Shown: positions 22,968 through 34,253, counted from the first letter of the stretch. The stretch is DNA of 64,000 nucleotides from [Phialemoniopsis] sp. UDSM-2020 (GCA_018873225.1 JAEILZ010000006.1:1-64000), one strand, 5' to 3'. Program-made: numbers and translations. The notes: generated by a model from the letters alone, not told the origin.

Positions 22968-23494
22968 GTTCAATTGAAAACAGATGGCACGCAACACTGT
23001 GGTACTGCCCAAGGACGAAGCTATGCTAAGTGCTGCTGCAGGTTCGGGGGAAGAACCGGGGGCGTTGATGCCCACGCCCTCTGAAAACAGAGTGTGGGCC
23101 CATCCATGGATGCTAAGAGCTTTCGCCGAAACTGTCGCCCGCAATCCATGAACGGCTCTTAATTCCGGCGAATGTTGCAATGTCTGGCATGGACTGCACC
23201 GGTACTGCCAAAAAAAAAAGACAAGTTCAATTACCCAATGCATTGTTACACGTACACTGATCTATCGCACTCGAACTGGCAGGCATGATCACGGCTTTGC
23301 AGGCAGTGGGACACTTCCTTCCATCCTCGACATGCCGTCAATTAACCTTCTTACGGCAAATCTCAACACATTTGGCTCCACACGTAGTTCTGGGCGCGAG
23401 ATCGCAAATGATCGTCAAACTTGAGAACGGATCTCAGAAGCACTCGGGTTCCGATATCACTGTGTCGAAAGAGGAATCAGTAAGAAGAACGCGA
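22968..23494. promoter_or_regulatory. Intergenic, upstream of the DAL81-like gene
   Basis: 527 bp holding the promoter of the DAL81-like gene (leftward) and the 3' flank of the next leftward gene. The leader could extend upstream in the same open frame to 23243, but that would add a hydrophobic, cysteine-rich segment foreign to the family. A homopolymer A tract lies near 23210. Confidence 0.45.
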
Positions 23495-24828
23495 TCAGGG
23501 GGAAGTGTAGAAGGACAGCAAGAAGGGTGCTGGGCAGGCAAAGGCAATCTGCAAACAAATTACTAACCAGTCTTCTTCGGATGTGAATTCGGCAGGATTG
23601 TGGCTGATGCCATTTCTGCTTGGCACAAAGATCATGGCCGTCGGCACGACCTCGGCAGTTTCCGCGCTATCGTGCGCAGCGTAGCTTTCAAGGTCATTGA
23701 CCAGCTCGGACCCAACCGTTTCTTCGGCAGCAGCTCTCACGCAAGAGCGAGCGACGTCGTCGAATCGAACGCTTGCCTTTTGCCATGTGCGGTTCATGGA
23801 AATCGTGATACCCGGCCGTTCCTTCTCCAGGTGCTCCAGAAAAGCCTGCAACGACTTCTCAATATTGTCCAGCACATCCTCACTGCCATGGCGGAGGTCG
23901 AGTGTACACCAAGCTCCACCGGGGACCGTATTGGGACTACTTGTTTTGGTGGTCAAGACACCAACAGTTCCAAAGGCATCCTCCTGACGTGATAGCTCCT
24001 CCACCTTGACCACGAACTTGGCGACCGCGACCAGGGCGTCGGCTCGCTCCTTCACTGGCGACGCACCGGCGTGTCCCTCCGCTCCCCGACAGCGAACGTC
24101 GTACCAACGCATGCCCTGAACCCCTGTGACCACGGCGACTTTCTGCCTGGCCTTCTCAAGACGAGACCCCTGTTCAATATGTAGCTCGAAATGGGCGGAT
24201 AAGGGATTGTCTCCCATTGCACACGGTACATCACCTAAATAACCAATCCGTCCGAGCTCCGAGTGCATGGTAGCTTGGGGGTCGGTCAAATCGACCAGGG
24301 CGTGACTTGCTGCCAGACTCTGGGCCCCCGACCATACGCCTGACCCAGTGCACATCATGGGGAAACGGGAACCCTCTCTGTAAGTTCAGTCAGTAACGGA
24401 AGTACCTTCCTCAATGCGATAAGGAATGAACTTGTGCCATACTCGTTTGTCCAGTCAATCGCAGCCAGGGGGGCGTAGGTTTTGATGCCAGACTCCTTGA
24501 CGGCACGAAGCACCTGTAGCGCAGCAACAACTCCGAGGCTCCCATCAAATCTCCCACCGGCTGGCTGTGAGTCTAGATGGCTGCCCAAGCCGATCGGAGG
24601 GATGGAGTTGTTCTCGCCACTCAATATGGCAAAGATGTTCCCCATCTGATCTATCTTGACACTGCATCCCAATTCTTTGGCCTCAGCCACGAACCAGTCG
24701 CGAACCTTGCGGTCATCGTTTGTCAATGATTCGCGTTTCAGACCGACGTGCTCTCCCTCCACAAGCCTTCCCCATTGCGCAGCATGTTGCAGCTCGGGCC
24801 ATACTCGGAGTGTGTCGAACACCTTCAT
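23495..24828 (-). CDS. N-carbamoyl-amino-acid hydrolase / beta-ureidopropionase-like (M20)
   Basis: Zinc amidohydrolase of 422 residues that hydrolyses N-carbamoyl amino acids (or N-carbamoyl-beta-alanine) to amino acid, CO2 and ammonia. Exons are 24828-24443 and 24377-23495. The join restores WTNEEGSRFPMMCTGSGVW. Metal-site residues are visible: His84 and Asp86 in GSHLDSQ, Asp95 in GGRFDG, Glu129-Glu130, His195 in HFELHIEQG, and the late ISHNPAEF. The family includes bacterial HyuC and yeast Pyd3. Allantoate amidohydrolase is the main alternative. It diverges from the cyclic amidase, the preceding step of the same route. The last 25 residues after EEDW look unlike the family, so a small 3' intron may have been missed. 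Confidence 0.85.
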
Positions 24829-25274
24829 AGTCAGGTGGGGTGGGTACGATTTGAAGTGAAAGAGCCCTGAGCTTGTAGTGAATGAATGTCCTTATTGGTA
24901 TTGAGATATCCTGCTTGGGCAAGCGTGATCAGCGGGTTCTATAAGAAGTCGGCCGGTGCCGGTGCTTCATTCATGTACAGGCAGACGCATGCAGGATACC
25001 GCGGGCACGCGACTCGGAGCCGTCTGTTTGTCTCAGAAGCCCGGCAGGGCGTGAGTGTAGTAATAACTATCGGGGTGCCCGCCGTCGCCCGGTGTTCCCC
25101 GGGGGTGCCCGGTGTTGACCGGTAGCACCGGGGGTTGTAGTAGCGCGGGGCAGTACCCGCTCGCCCGGAAAAGGTGCTACTTAGATATGGAAGATGATGA
25201 ATGAAGCATGTCGCTTCACTTGATACTCGCCAGAGACGTTCGCGAACTTTGTTATCTCCTGACGGAAGCCGATC
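24829..25274. promoter_or_regulatory. Divergent promoter of the ring-opening hydrolase pair
   Basis: 446 bp shared by the N-carbamoyl hydrolase and the cyclic amidase. It contains the CGG-N6-CCG array annotated at 25071-25130. A TTATCT at 25252-25257 is the reverse of AGATAA, matching the HGATAR site of nitrogen GATA factors. Together these suggest pathway-specific induction plus nitrogen-status control. Confidence 0.7.
25071..25130. promoter_or_regulatory. CGG-N6-CCG operator array in 10-bp register
   Basis: Three overlapping CGG-N6-CCG elements at 25090-25101 (spacer TGTTCC), 25100-25111 (spacer GGGTGC) and 25110-25121 (spacer TGTTGA). They start every 10 bp, about one helical turn, so they face the same side. 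N5 variants flank them at 25071-25081 and 25120-25130. Inverted CGG triplets six bases apart are the known target form of Ppr1 (pyrimidine) and UaY (purine) zinc-cluster activators. Which protein binds here is inference. Confidence 0.7.
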
Positions 25275-26856
25275 ATGTTTGAAATAATCTATGATTGCAT
25301 CGTGCTGGATGGCACTGTCGTGACAGCCGCAGACATTGCTCGCTACGACATCGCAATCAAAGATGGAAAGGTCGCTGTGCTGGCACCTGCTCTATCCTTG
25401 AAAGCTGCCAATGCGAAACGAATTATAGATGCTGAGGGAGCGTATGTGATGGTTAGTCGTGCACATCGGATCATGAAATGAAGGCAGGTTCTGACATGAC
25501 TGCACAGCCTGGAGGTGTCGATGCTCATGTCCACCTAGCAGAGCCGGAGTTGTTCGGAAAAGGGAAATCTGCAGATGACTTCACATCAGGTATGTAACAA
25601 ACCACAGCAAATATAGACCTCACGAGTAACAATAGCAAGGCTCTCGATCCGCAATCGCCGGTGGCACCACGACGATAATTGCGTTTGCACCGCAGGCACG
25701 GACAGAGTCGTCTCTTCTAGATGCCTTGGAGGTCGCGCAAGAAAAAGCGCAAAACAAAACCCACTGCGACTACTCCCTTCATGTGATTGTGGCAAATCCC
25801 GGCCCTCAAGCCCTCGGGGAATTTGCGACTCTTCGTGCGCGTGGAGTGTCCTCGGTGAAGATCTATATGACATATGAAGCTCTGCAGCTTCGCGACAACG
25901 AAATCTTGGATGTCCTACTTCAAGCACGAACTGATGGCATCACTACAATGATCCATGCCGAGAATGGCGACATGCTCAACTGGATGACCGAGCAGCTTGA
26001 GCGACGTCTGTTATTAGCGCCGAAATACCATGCAACCTCTCGACCGCAGATCCTTGAGAACGAGGCCACCAATCGTGCCATAAGCTTGGGGCAACTGATT
26101 GGGGCACCTATTCTTATCGTTCACGTCTCGTCACCTGAAGCTGCTGCAGCGATTCGCAATGCACAAAGCCGTGGGTTGCCAGTATTTGCTGAGACGTGTC
26201 CACAATACCTGTTTCTCACAAGCAAAGCACTGGACCAGCCGGGGTTTGAGGGTGCCAAATGTGTCTGCTCTCCGCCCCCACGACACAGCCCCGACGATCT
26301 TGAGGGCATATGGCGTGGGTTACAAAATGGAACCTTTACGATTCTATCTTCCGATCACTGCCCTTTCCTTTACGATGACAAGGAAATCGGCAAGAAGTCA
26401 GCCATCACTGACGAGGAACCACTCGGAAGGTTCCGACATATTCCGAATGGATGCCCCGGAGTCGAAACTCGTTTGTCCCTGGTACTCAGTGAGAAGCGCT
26501 TAACGCCAACACGTTTTGTCGAGCTCACAAGCACCAACCCAGCCAAGCTGTACGGACTATATCCTACGAAAGGTGCCTTGATACCCGGCGTTTCAGACGG
26601 CGATCTCATAATATGGTATCCGTCTCTCGAGCCCTTCGAGATAAGAAACGAAGCATTGCATCACAACGTGGATTACACTCCCTATGAAGGGAGGACAGTT
26701 TCCCAGTGGCCGCGATATACCATCATTCGGGGTGAGGTTGTGTGGGATCGGGACAATGGCGGTGTTGTTGGTAGGATGGGTTACGGCCAATTTGTTCATC
26801 GAGATCGGAGTCACTTTGGTGAGGATCTCGCACCATGGGACGTAGAAAGCCTCTAA
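25275..26856 (+). CDS. Hydantoinase / dihydropyrimidinase-type cyclic amidase
   Basis: Ring-opening metal amidohydrolase of 491 residues acting on dihydropyrimidines, hydantoins or related cyclic ureides. Exons are 25275-25451, 25508-25589 and 25640-26856. Binuclear metal ligands are visible: His66 and His68 in DAHVHL, the carboxylated-Lys candidate Lys160 in SSVKIYMTY, His192 in MIHAENGD, the His of IVHVSSPEAA and the Asp of SSDHCP. The context KIYMTY matches dihydropyrimidinases better than allantoinases. Its product is the substrate type of the divergent M20 enzyme. No dihydropyrimidine dehydrogenase lies in the window, so substrates may be imported already reduced or be hydantoins. Confidence 0.88.
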
Positions 26857-27332
26857 GCAAATATCAACCATCCTTGTTCCTCGGGGTGACATGATAAGCC
26901 TCACAAACAAACTGGAAGGACTGTAATAACTCTTCAAACGTATAAGACGTCAAAATGTGATGAGAATGCATGTTGCACTCTGAGCTAGCGAGCCATGACG
27001 AGACTGTAGCCGGAGCGCAAACGACAGTGTGACAGAGTGGCAGGCGGAGATACAAAATTGTACAAGTGACAGATAATCCGATCATCACGAAGCTGTGGCC
27101 ATTTTATTCTGTTACTCCTCATCTAGTCTCTAGTTTAATGACACCTGTGATCGAATCAAGAAATGAATGATCACAAGGAGACCTGTCCTCCTAACCATCT
27201 ACGTTGAAAAGCTGACACCCGTCTCTTCGGTTGGATCCCCGTGGCGATCTCAGCCTGCTCGCCCAATCCTTACACGCAATGATTGTCCATCGTTTGTATC
27301 TAACAGGTTTCGTAGCACTCGTTGAGTGATAT
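26857..27332. other. Convergent intergenic region
   Basis: 476 bp between the 3' ends of the cyclic amidase and the amino-acid transporter. No open frame, repeat or structured element is recognisable. Confidence 0.5.
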
Positions 27333-28876
27333 TTACGACGAATTGGAATTGTCCGCACATGAGAATGCCTTGTCTAATATCCGGTCAGCAATGTGCCAGT
27401 TTTGGGGTGTGAGATTGAGGTACCGATGATTCCCGACGCGTACGCATCTTTGATTTGGAGGACTACGCCGTATGTTCCACCAGCGAGGAAGAAAAGGCCC
27501 AACGGGATCAACAGAGCGTGGAGCCAGTAAATTACTCTCTGCCGAAGAGTACCTGTGCGGTAGTCGGGGTGGTCATACAGCCAGAACCAACCAGGAAGCG
27601 AGATAGCCAGCGGAGCAAAGCAGAAAGAGCCTGTCATGGCGTTCAAGTAGTTGAAGATCGTAATGGCTTGAGAGAAGATGAACGCGAGCGCTGATAGAGT
27701 GAAGGTGCACCCTAGCCATGTGCCCCAGTGAATAACGGTATTGCTTTGCAGATGTCGGGTATTGCGAAGAATCCGAACGAAAATGTACTTGGCGGCAATC
27801 TGAAGGAATGGGTCAGCTGTACCAGAGCTAGTGGAGCGCATGAATCGAGAACTTACATGGATGTAAATGCAGCCGGTGATGATCAGGCCAAACAGTCCTA
27901 CTCCATAAGCCACCATCTTGACGGTCTGACCGGCGCTGCCAAGGGATGGCGAGGCGACCCATTGCCCGCACCACCTGTAAACCACCAAACTGAAAGCCAG
28001 GTAGGATGCCGTGACAATACCCATGCAGGTGAACAGAGCTTTGCGGTAGTCTCTCGGCTCGCGCATCTCGGAAATCACGGGCAAGAAGGCACTAGTAGCG
28101 CAACTCGAGAAGAAGATGGTCGACGACGTAGACATGCCGTCTGCAAAGCTGGGATAAGCGATGAGGTGGAAGCCCAGGTCGAAGTCGCCGAATTGAGGTG
28201 CGGCTGCTGGTCTGTCCCGCTGCGTGACTGCGACAACTACAATGAAGACGGCGATATAGATGGACGAGAAGCCGACGTAAGTGAGCCAGCCCACAGCCTC
28301 GAGCTTACGCACAGAGGACGTACACGCGATGACGATTGCGGCGATGAAAGCCCACCAGACAGTGCAAGTCGCATGGTGCGACAAAGCGTTGAGACCTGTC
28401 GAGACCCCGATAATGCCCGCTCCAGCGCACAAGATGTATGTCACGATGAAGAGGAATCCCGTGATCTCTCGGGTGATCGGGCCGCCGACAAACTCGGCCA
28501 TGTCTGCAATGCTGTGGCAGCGCGGGTGCTTCTCCCGGAAATTACCCAGGATGACACCGGCGTAGGTGTTGAATGCGCCCCAGGCCACAACGCTGAGTGA
28601 GCCGCCGATGGCGCCGAGGGTGTACATTGTCTTGGGAATGGACAAGACGCCCACCGCGAAGATGATCTTCATGAAGATGCAGGAAGCTTTGACCCAGCCG
28701 ACCGTGCGGAAGTCAACGCCATCGGTGTCTTTCTTGAACACTTCATGCGCCTCTCGGTCATCGAGGGCTCCGGGTTTGAGTGAGGGCTCCGGGGCCTCCC
28801 ATACGGCCGAGATTTCGTCACCGGGTGTTGCTCCGGCTTTTTTCTCTTTGGAATGCATTGCACTCAGAGGAGACAT
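27333..28876 (-). CDS. Amino-acid transporter (AAAP family, Mtr-like)
   Basis: Plasma-membrane amino-acid/proton symporter of 478 residues. Exons are 28876-27857, 27799-27424 and 27373-27333. The short third exon was found because it supplies the family C-terminus FSCADNSNSS, matching the end of Neurospora Mtr-type neutral and aromatic amino-acid permeases. About 65 soluble residues precede eleven helices. The first helix region has MKIIFAVGVLSIPKTMYTLG, the usual AAAP start. Without the second join the protein would end in unrelated residues. The gene ends tail to tail with the cyclic amidase and would supply or recover amino acids, carbamoyl amino acids or beta-alanine. Confidence 0.88.
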
Positions 28877-29574
28877 GGTAGCTTGCAGAGAAGGTATCGT
28901 AGTCTCTATGCAAGAGAGAAACGTGAAGAGATGATGCGAGGTATTCCAAGTGTAATTGAGTTTCAGGAGTGGATGAAGTCATCGGTTAAAGAGCGCTTCT
29001 GGTACGAACAAGTTCTCCCACTTCTTCAGGAATGTACCTCTGGAGACTGTGATCCCTCTTAAAACTTCCTGGGAAGCTTAGTGCTGCCTCGGAATCAACC
29101 CAGCGATAGCAGCACATGTTCAAATCCAGGTTCATGATCTACCTACCACTGGTTTGCTCGGGGGATAATGCAGCTAGCCCCAGACTCCGGGCAACTTGAT
29201 TAGCGTGACACTACTGCTTCTTCTCGAGCCACTGCACTGGGCAGTGAAATCAAGTACTGACTGTCACGGCCCAACCAGATAAAGCGATATTGGCCCCAGA
29301 TAGGCCGATTTCCCCGCGATTGGCAAAATCCAAGCCTGGGGCATTGGGGTAGAGATAGATTGGGGCCCACTGAGAGTTGCGCGATGGAGTCGCGCGTTTG
29401 CTTATCTTCGGCGAATCTGATGTAGATCGTAGTCAGGACCTGAATGATATTGCGAAAAGTACTTACCCCCACCCTAAAACTTTGAAGTCATTAGAAGATA
29501 TCAACCAAACAAGACAGTAGCATCACTGGTTTCTTCAACGAAGGGGTTTGAGACTCGAAAGGCTTACAGTTACC
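28877..29574. promoter_or_regulatory. Divergent intergenic region, transporter / SDR
   Basis: 698 bp without a gene. It holds GGCAACTTGAT at 29190-29200, sharing the GGCAACTT core of the 11-mer found in the next 16 kb and lying about 380 bp before the SDR start. A TTGGCCCCAGATAGGCCGAT segment near 29290 contains a GGCC-centred inverted repeat. Confidence 0.5.
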
Positions 29575-30725
29575 ATGTCGACGGACCACCTTTTCCCAGG
29601 CGTAGCACTCGTCACAGGGGCTGCTGCAGGTACGCACCAGCTTGTCAACTCACATTCAAAGACTGTCTACTTAGGAAGGAATCAATCATAGGCATTGGGC
29701 GCGGAATCGCATGCGCCTTTGCACGAGACCACTGTAGCAGGATTGTCATTGCCGATCGATCTGAGGAGACCCTCAAGGAAACCAAAGACCTCATTGCAGC
29801 AATATCCGCCACTGCCAAGGTCTTGATGGTGGCTGTTGATATCTCTTGTCCCGACCAAGTTCAGCTACTGCTCCGGAGGGCCGTTGAGACTTTTGGCCGT
29901 GTGGACTATGCAGTAAACGCTGCCGGCATCTTGGGGGCGAGTAAGCGGTCACATGAGATGAGCATCGATGAGTTCGACCAGATCCTGAATGTCGACTACC
30001 GGGGATGCTGGATGTGTTCCAGGGAAGAACTCATGTACATGGCGAAGCAGGAACCACTGCTAACCCACGATGGGAGGCCCGGCAATCGCGGGTGAGTGAC
30101 CTCCCATACCTTTTGCCAAGTGCTCACAGCTAATACTCCGTCTAGGGCTATTGTGAATATCGCAAGCCAACTTGGAATAGTGGCTCGTCCTACTGCGGGT
30201 GAGTGAGAATGCGCGGCTATAGTTTGAAGATAACTTTGTTGACTGGGACAAAAGCTGCGTATTGCTCCGCCAAAGCCGCGGTGATCAACATGACCAAGGC
30301 GGACGCGATTGACGTGAGTCATCCTGAACCCGTGCCTCTTACCGGGAAATGGGCATTGCCGCTGACGCTACGCAGTACTCAAAGGATAATATTAGAGGCA
30401 AGAAACTTCTGTGTTTATGGAGGTTACGCCCCGACTAACACCTGTGAAGTCAATTGCGTGTGTCCTGGGCTCGTGGGCACTGCCATGGTCAAAGACAACA
30501 TTGACTACTTCCGCCCAGCTATTGGCATTGCTCCCATGGATAGGTGCAGTTCCACCCAGTCCCGATTGGGACCTCTACCCGTTTGGCTAACAGGCATCAC
30601 TGCTCGCGGTCAGATACGGAGAAGTTGATGAGATCGCGGATATCGTCTTATTTCTCTGCAGTAGCAAGGCCACATTTGTACAAGGCGCGGCCTTCGTGGC
30701 TGATGGCGGCTACACAATCAACTAA
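29575..30725 (+). CDS. Short-chain dehydrogenase/reductase, seven exons
   Basis: NAD(P)-dependent oxidoreductase of 264 residues. Exons are 29575-29629, 29692-30091, 30146-30198, 30255-30313, 30376-30397, 30450-30543 and 30614-30725; all phases agree. Intron 5 (30398-30449) starts GCAAGA, a GC-AG intron, and exon 5 is only 22 nt. The result has VTGAAAGIGRGIA at the cofactor site, the structural NAAG, a catalytic Ser in NIASQ, YCSAK as the catalytic Tyr-x-x-x-Lys, and the C-terminal GAAFVADGGYTIN. This is a complete classical SDR. Its substrate is unknown. A GGCAACTT site upstream links it to the sugar-transporter/P450 block. Confidence 0.88.
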
Positions 30726-31207
30726 GCTACAGTTATGAGGCACTGGGACCCGCCCTTCCTTAAACGGGCCGAGGAGCTTGTTTAGGCTTCATAGCCAACA
30801 TTGGACTTGGAGTGTTCGGATCATCTCTAAAGGTCTGCCATTATTTCAAGGGATGATGAGAAGGTCGAAACAACGAGAAGATGATCAGTGGGCCCATAGT
30901 TTTAGCTAGAAATACATAGAGAGAACACTTTGAGGATTGACCAAGTATAAGACGGGCATCGCCCCGGGCATCGCCGGGCGACTTCGGGCATCTCCCCCTC
31001 CCGGGCAAAAGTTGTTCCCCTCTGTCACCACGATGCACTGTCACATTCTGTCAGAAGCTGTGACGATAAGCTTCCGATGTAGTTCGATGACTGTCGGAAC
31101 CTAGGGGGTTCTCAGGCAGCGGAGAGCCGATCCTTGAACCGCGATTTGCTTCAAAAGTGTTGTGATATCGAGGACGATGAAAAGTGGGGCGAGGTTTTGC
31201 CCGGCCG

Positions 31208-31218
31208 GGCAACTTCGG
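31208..31218 (+). promoter_or_regulatory. GGCAASTTYGG motif copy
   Basis: GGCAACTTCGG, preceded by CGG. Exact match to the 11-mer shared by promoters in 31-42 kb; about 1.36 kb upstream of the sugar transporter start. Confidence 0.55.
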
Positions 31219-32240
31219 CGAAATCGAGTCTTTGGGTCACGCAACAAGCCAAGCGCAACCAGATCACTCCTTACTCCTAGATGGCCCTCATCAAACCTCT
31301 TTCGACCCCAAAGCGCATGTCAAAGGCATTGCCTTGCTCAATGATGCATGTTCTTACTTCGAGATTGTTGTCCACGTGAAGCCTGTTTGATCCACACATA
31401 ACTACTGAGGAGTACGCATTGCAATTCGATCAGCAGAGCGATGCTGCAAACGTCACGAGTATTCATAGGAATACGGACGATTATCTCGGTGTTTACGCCG
31501 CATGGCCCGGTCAACATGTGGTATCATTCGCAAGTAGCTCCACGATGACGGAATGTCAACGACGATGACGGGTTCCGGTGTCAGGGAAGTCTAGCATTGG
31601 TAATTATTGGATTGCGTAGCCGTTTGTAGTTGAGAACTGTATCTGACCACACCATGCTTTTATGCTGTCCACCAGTGCAAGTCTGGAGCCTCGAGACGGA
31701 GGTTCCACAAGACTGCTCAAGTCTGAGTTCTCCAGGGAATTGTCAGCTTGAGGACCTTATTTCACCACCTGGAGACTCTGGACTCTTTCTGCAACTTTCA
31801 TTCGCGTATCTTGGGAGTACCCCAGGCAAACCACGGGACCTTCACCGCACGTCTCCACCACAGACATGCCTAGAAAATTATCGAGCAGGCCGTGATAGAG
31901 GTTCTCGGCTGGCAACTCAACAAGCCTGGTATGTACCGACAACCGGCGGTATGGCTAGGATTCATGCGACGGCAGATCAAGACAGCACCCGACGCCAACC
32001 TGACCCAGAACAGTGGTAGTTCCGACGTGAGAATGTCATTTGCTCAGTTTTCATCTGCCACCCGTAGGATAAAACGATTCAGATCCGTCGGACAGAATTC
32101 CCCAACAGCTTCGAATGCTACCTGCGCAAGTGTCTCAAAGGACCATCTTGGCAGTTTTCCCCGTGGGGGGCTGATGCCCCTCTCCGCACATCCAACGCCA
32201 CAGTTGTGCCTTGTGGGAGCGAACTTGCTCGACTTGCACA

Positions 32241-32251
32241 CCAAAGTTGCC
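32241..32251 (-). promoter_or_regulatory. GGCAASTTYGG motif copy
   Basis: GGCAACTTTGG on the minus strand. Exact match, 322 bp before the sugar transporter start codon. Confidence 0.55.
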
Positions 32252-32573
32252 TCTTTTGGACAGAATGTGCAGATCACTCCCCGCACTGACCGCACCAGGG
32301 CTAAACTGGATCGAGACAATGCTCCCCGCAAACCGGTCTGTCATCTTCATCGCGTCGACGAACATAAATACTGTTGCTGGCGATGACCACGAATCCACTT
32401 CTTACCGAAAAAGGTCCCTTGGCCAGCTGAGGCTCTTTTGTATAGATAGAGCTTGTATCGTACTATCGAGCCTGAAGACTTTGAGGTTCTCCAGCATTGT
32501 CTTGTCAGAACTACCAACTGCCTTCGCCTAAGTTCTTAGCTTCGATACCGCGACCGACAGAGCAACCTTTGAA

Positions 32574-34253
32574 ATGGCGATCCAAGCTCCCGACAAACGA
32601 AATCCCGATTTCGAACACCACGAGGAAGAGAAAGTAGGATTCGATAAACAGCACAACTTCGCTGAGCTGGCAGCCACCCAAGTTCATTATGGGTACTCGG
32701 GCGCGAAAGCCATTTTGTCTTCCCCCTACGTCTTCGGCGCGGCTCTCTTGGCCTCGATGGGAGGGTTCTCCTACGGCTATGACCAAGGTGTGATCTCCCT
32801 CATCTTGGTGATGCCCCAGTTCCGCGAGAGATACCCCGAAGTCGCTCCGACCGCTGCGCATTACGGTTTCAATACGGGTTTCATGACTGGCATGCTGCTT
32901 CTCGGAGGGTTCATCGGCTGTCTCGGATACCCTTATGCAGCAGATAAGTTTTCGCGCAAGTGGGCTTTGAGCATTGCCGTGGCCTTCTTTGATATCGGCG
33001 CTATCATCCAAACAGTTGCGCCCAATTACGGGACTCTCGTGGCCGGTCGCGCCATCGGAGGCATTGGAGTCGGAACTTTGGCTATGGGATCGCCGCTGTA
33101 CATTTCAGAGATCTCTCCACCGGAGATGCGTGGAAGTCTTCTCGTACTAGAGGAGTTGACTATCGTCATCGGCGCCATTGTGTCATATTGGGTCACGTAC
33201 GGAACGCAGGAACTCGCTGGCGACGCGGCATTCCGCGTGCCGTTCGGCCTGCAGATGGTCCCAGCTACTCTGCTCGGTGTCTTCATCCACTTCTTCCCGT
33301 ACTCGCCGCGTTGGCTAGTCATGGTTGACCGGCACGAGGACTCGCTGAAAGCCCTGACGCGTCTTCGAAAACTGCCCGCGGACGACTCGCGTGTCCAGGC
33401 CGAATGGCAGTCCATCATCGGCGAGGTCGCAACCCAGCGTCAGGCGGCCATGGAAGCTCATCCGGGCGCCGAAGGCTTTAAGCTTGAGCTTCTGCAGTGG
33501 GGCGCACTGTTCAACAAGCGAAATATCAAACGCACGATCGTCGCAAGCGGAATTTGCTTCTTCACGCAATTCAGCGGAATCAACGCCTTTGTCTACTATG
33601 CACCGACACTCTTCACCAGTCTGGGACAGACCGAGCACAACAGTGTTATTCTTGCCGGGATGATCAACGTTGGTCAGTTCGTTGGTGTAGTCCCCGCCAT
33701 GATCTTCATGGATAACATGGGACGTCGGAACCTGGCTATCTGGGGTGCTATCGGCATGGCCATTCCTCACATCATCATGTCTGGACTGTATGGCTCCTAT
33801 GGTCACGACTGGCCGTCGCACTCGTCGGCTGGGTGGGCTTGCGTTGCTTTTGTTTGTAAGTTTGGACGAATGTCTTTGGCTACGGATCAGAGCTGACATG
33901 CCTTGCAGTTATCTACGTTGTCGTCTTTGGCCTCTCCTACGGCCCCTTGATCTGGACTCTGCCTTCCGAGGTCTTTACCAACGCCACTCGTGCCAAGGGA
34001 GTCGGGTTTGCTGTAGCCATCAGCTGGCTCTCCAACTTTGTTATCGTAAGTATTTCCTTTCATGCTCTTCATCATTCATATACTGATAGTGTAATCACAG
34101 GGCGTGGTGGTCCCGCCAATGATCGAGAACATCAAATGGGGAACTTTTGTCTTCTTCGCTGCCTTCTGCGTACTCGCGGCTATCTTTAGCTACTTCCTCG
34201 TCCCTGAGACGGCAAACAAGACATTGGAGGAGTTGGATGCAGAGCTATCGTAG
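32574..34253 (+). CDS. MFS sugar transporter
   Basis: Proton-coupled hexose or oligosaccharide importer of the plasma membrane, 523 residues. Exons are 32574-33855, 33909-34045 and 34101-34253. Twelve helices are predicted. Sugar-porter signatures are present: GGFSYGYDQGVIS in helix 1, RAIGGIGVGTLAMGSPLYIS with EISPPEMRG, QFSGINAFVYYAPTLF in helix 7, and PETANKTLEEL at the C-terminus. The nearest motif-bearing region upstream and the two glycosidases 9-13 kb away suggest uptake of sugars (or of an intact glycoside) released outside the cell. The exact substrate cannot be read from sequence. Confidence 0.92.

Larger units (their letters stand above)
30726..32573. other. Long intergenic region with regulatory motifs and unresolved open frames
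   Basis: 1.85 kb before the sugar transporter. CGGGCATCGCC occurs twice 12 bp apart (30953-30963 and 30965-30975), followed by CGGGCGACTTCGG and further CGGGCATC. The 11-mer GGCAASTTYGG occurs at 31208-31218 (+) and 32241-32251 (-). Between 31630 and 32400 (+) there are moderately long open frames (for instance VIEVLGWQLNKPGMYRQPAV from about 31893) that do not join into a recognisable protein. They may be a decayed gene or chance. No RNA gene was recognised. Confidence 0.5.

Noticed and set aside
22968..23243. N-terminal extension of the DAL81-like protein
   Set aside because: The frame is open, but the added residues are unlike the family; the ATG at 22967 lies just before the conserved zinc cluster.
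27728..28600. 290-codon rightward frame opposite the amino-acid transporter
   Set aside because: The opposite strand encodes a complete AAAP transporter with conserved motifs and introns; the antisense frame has none.
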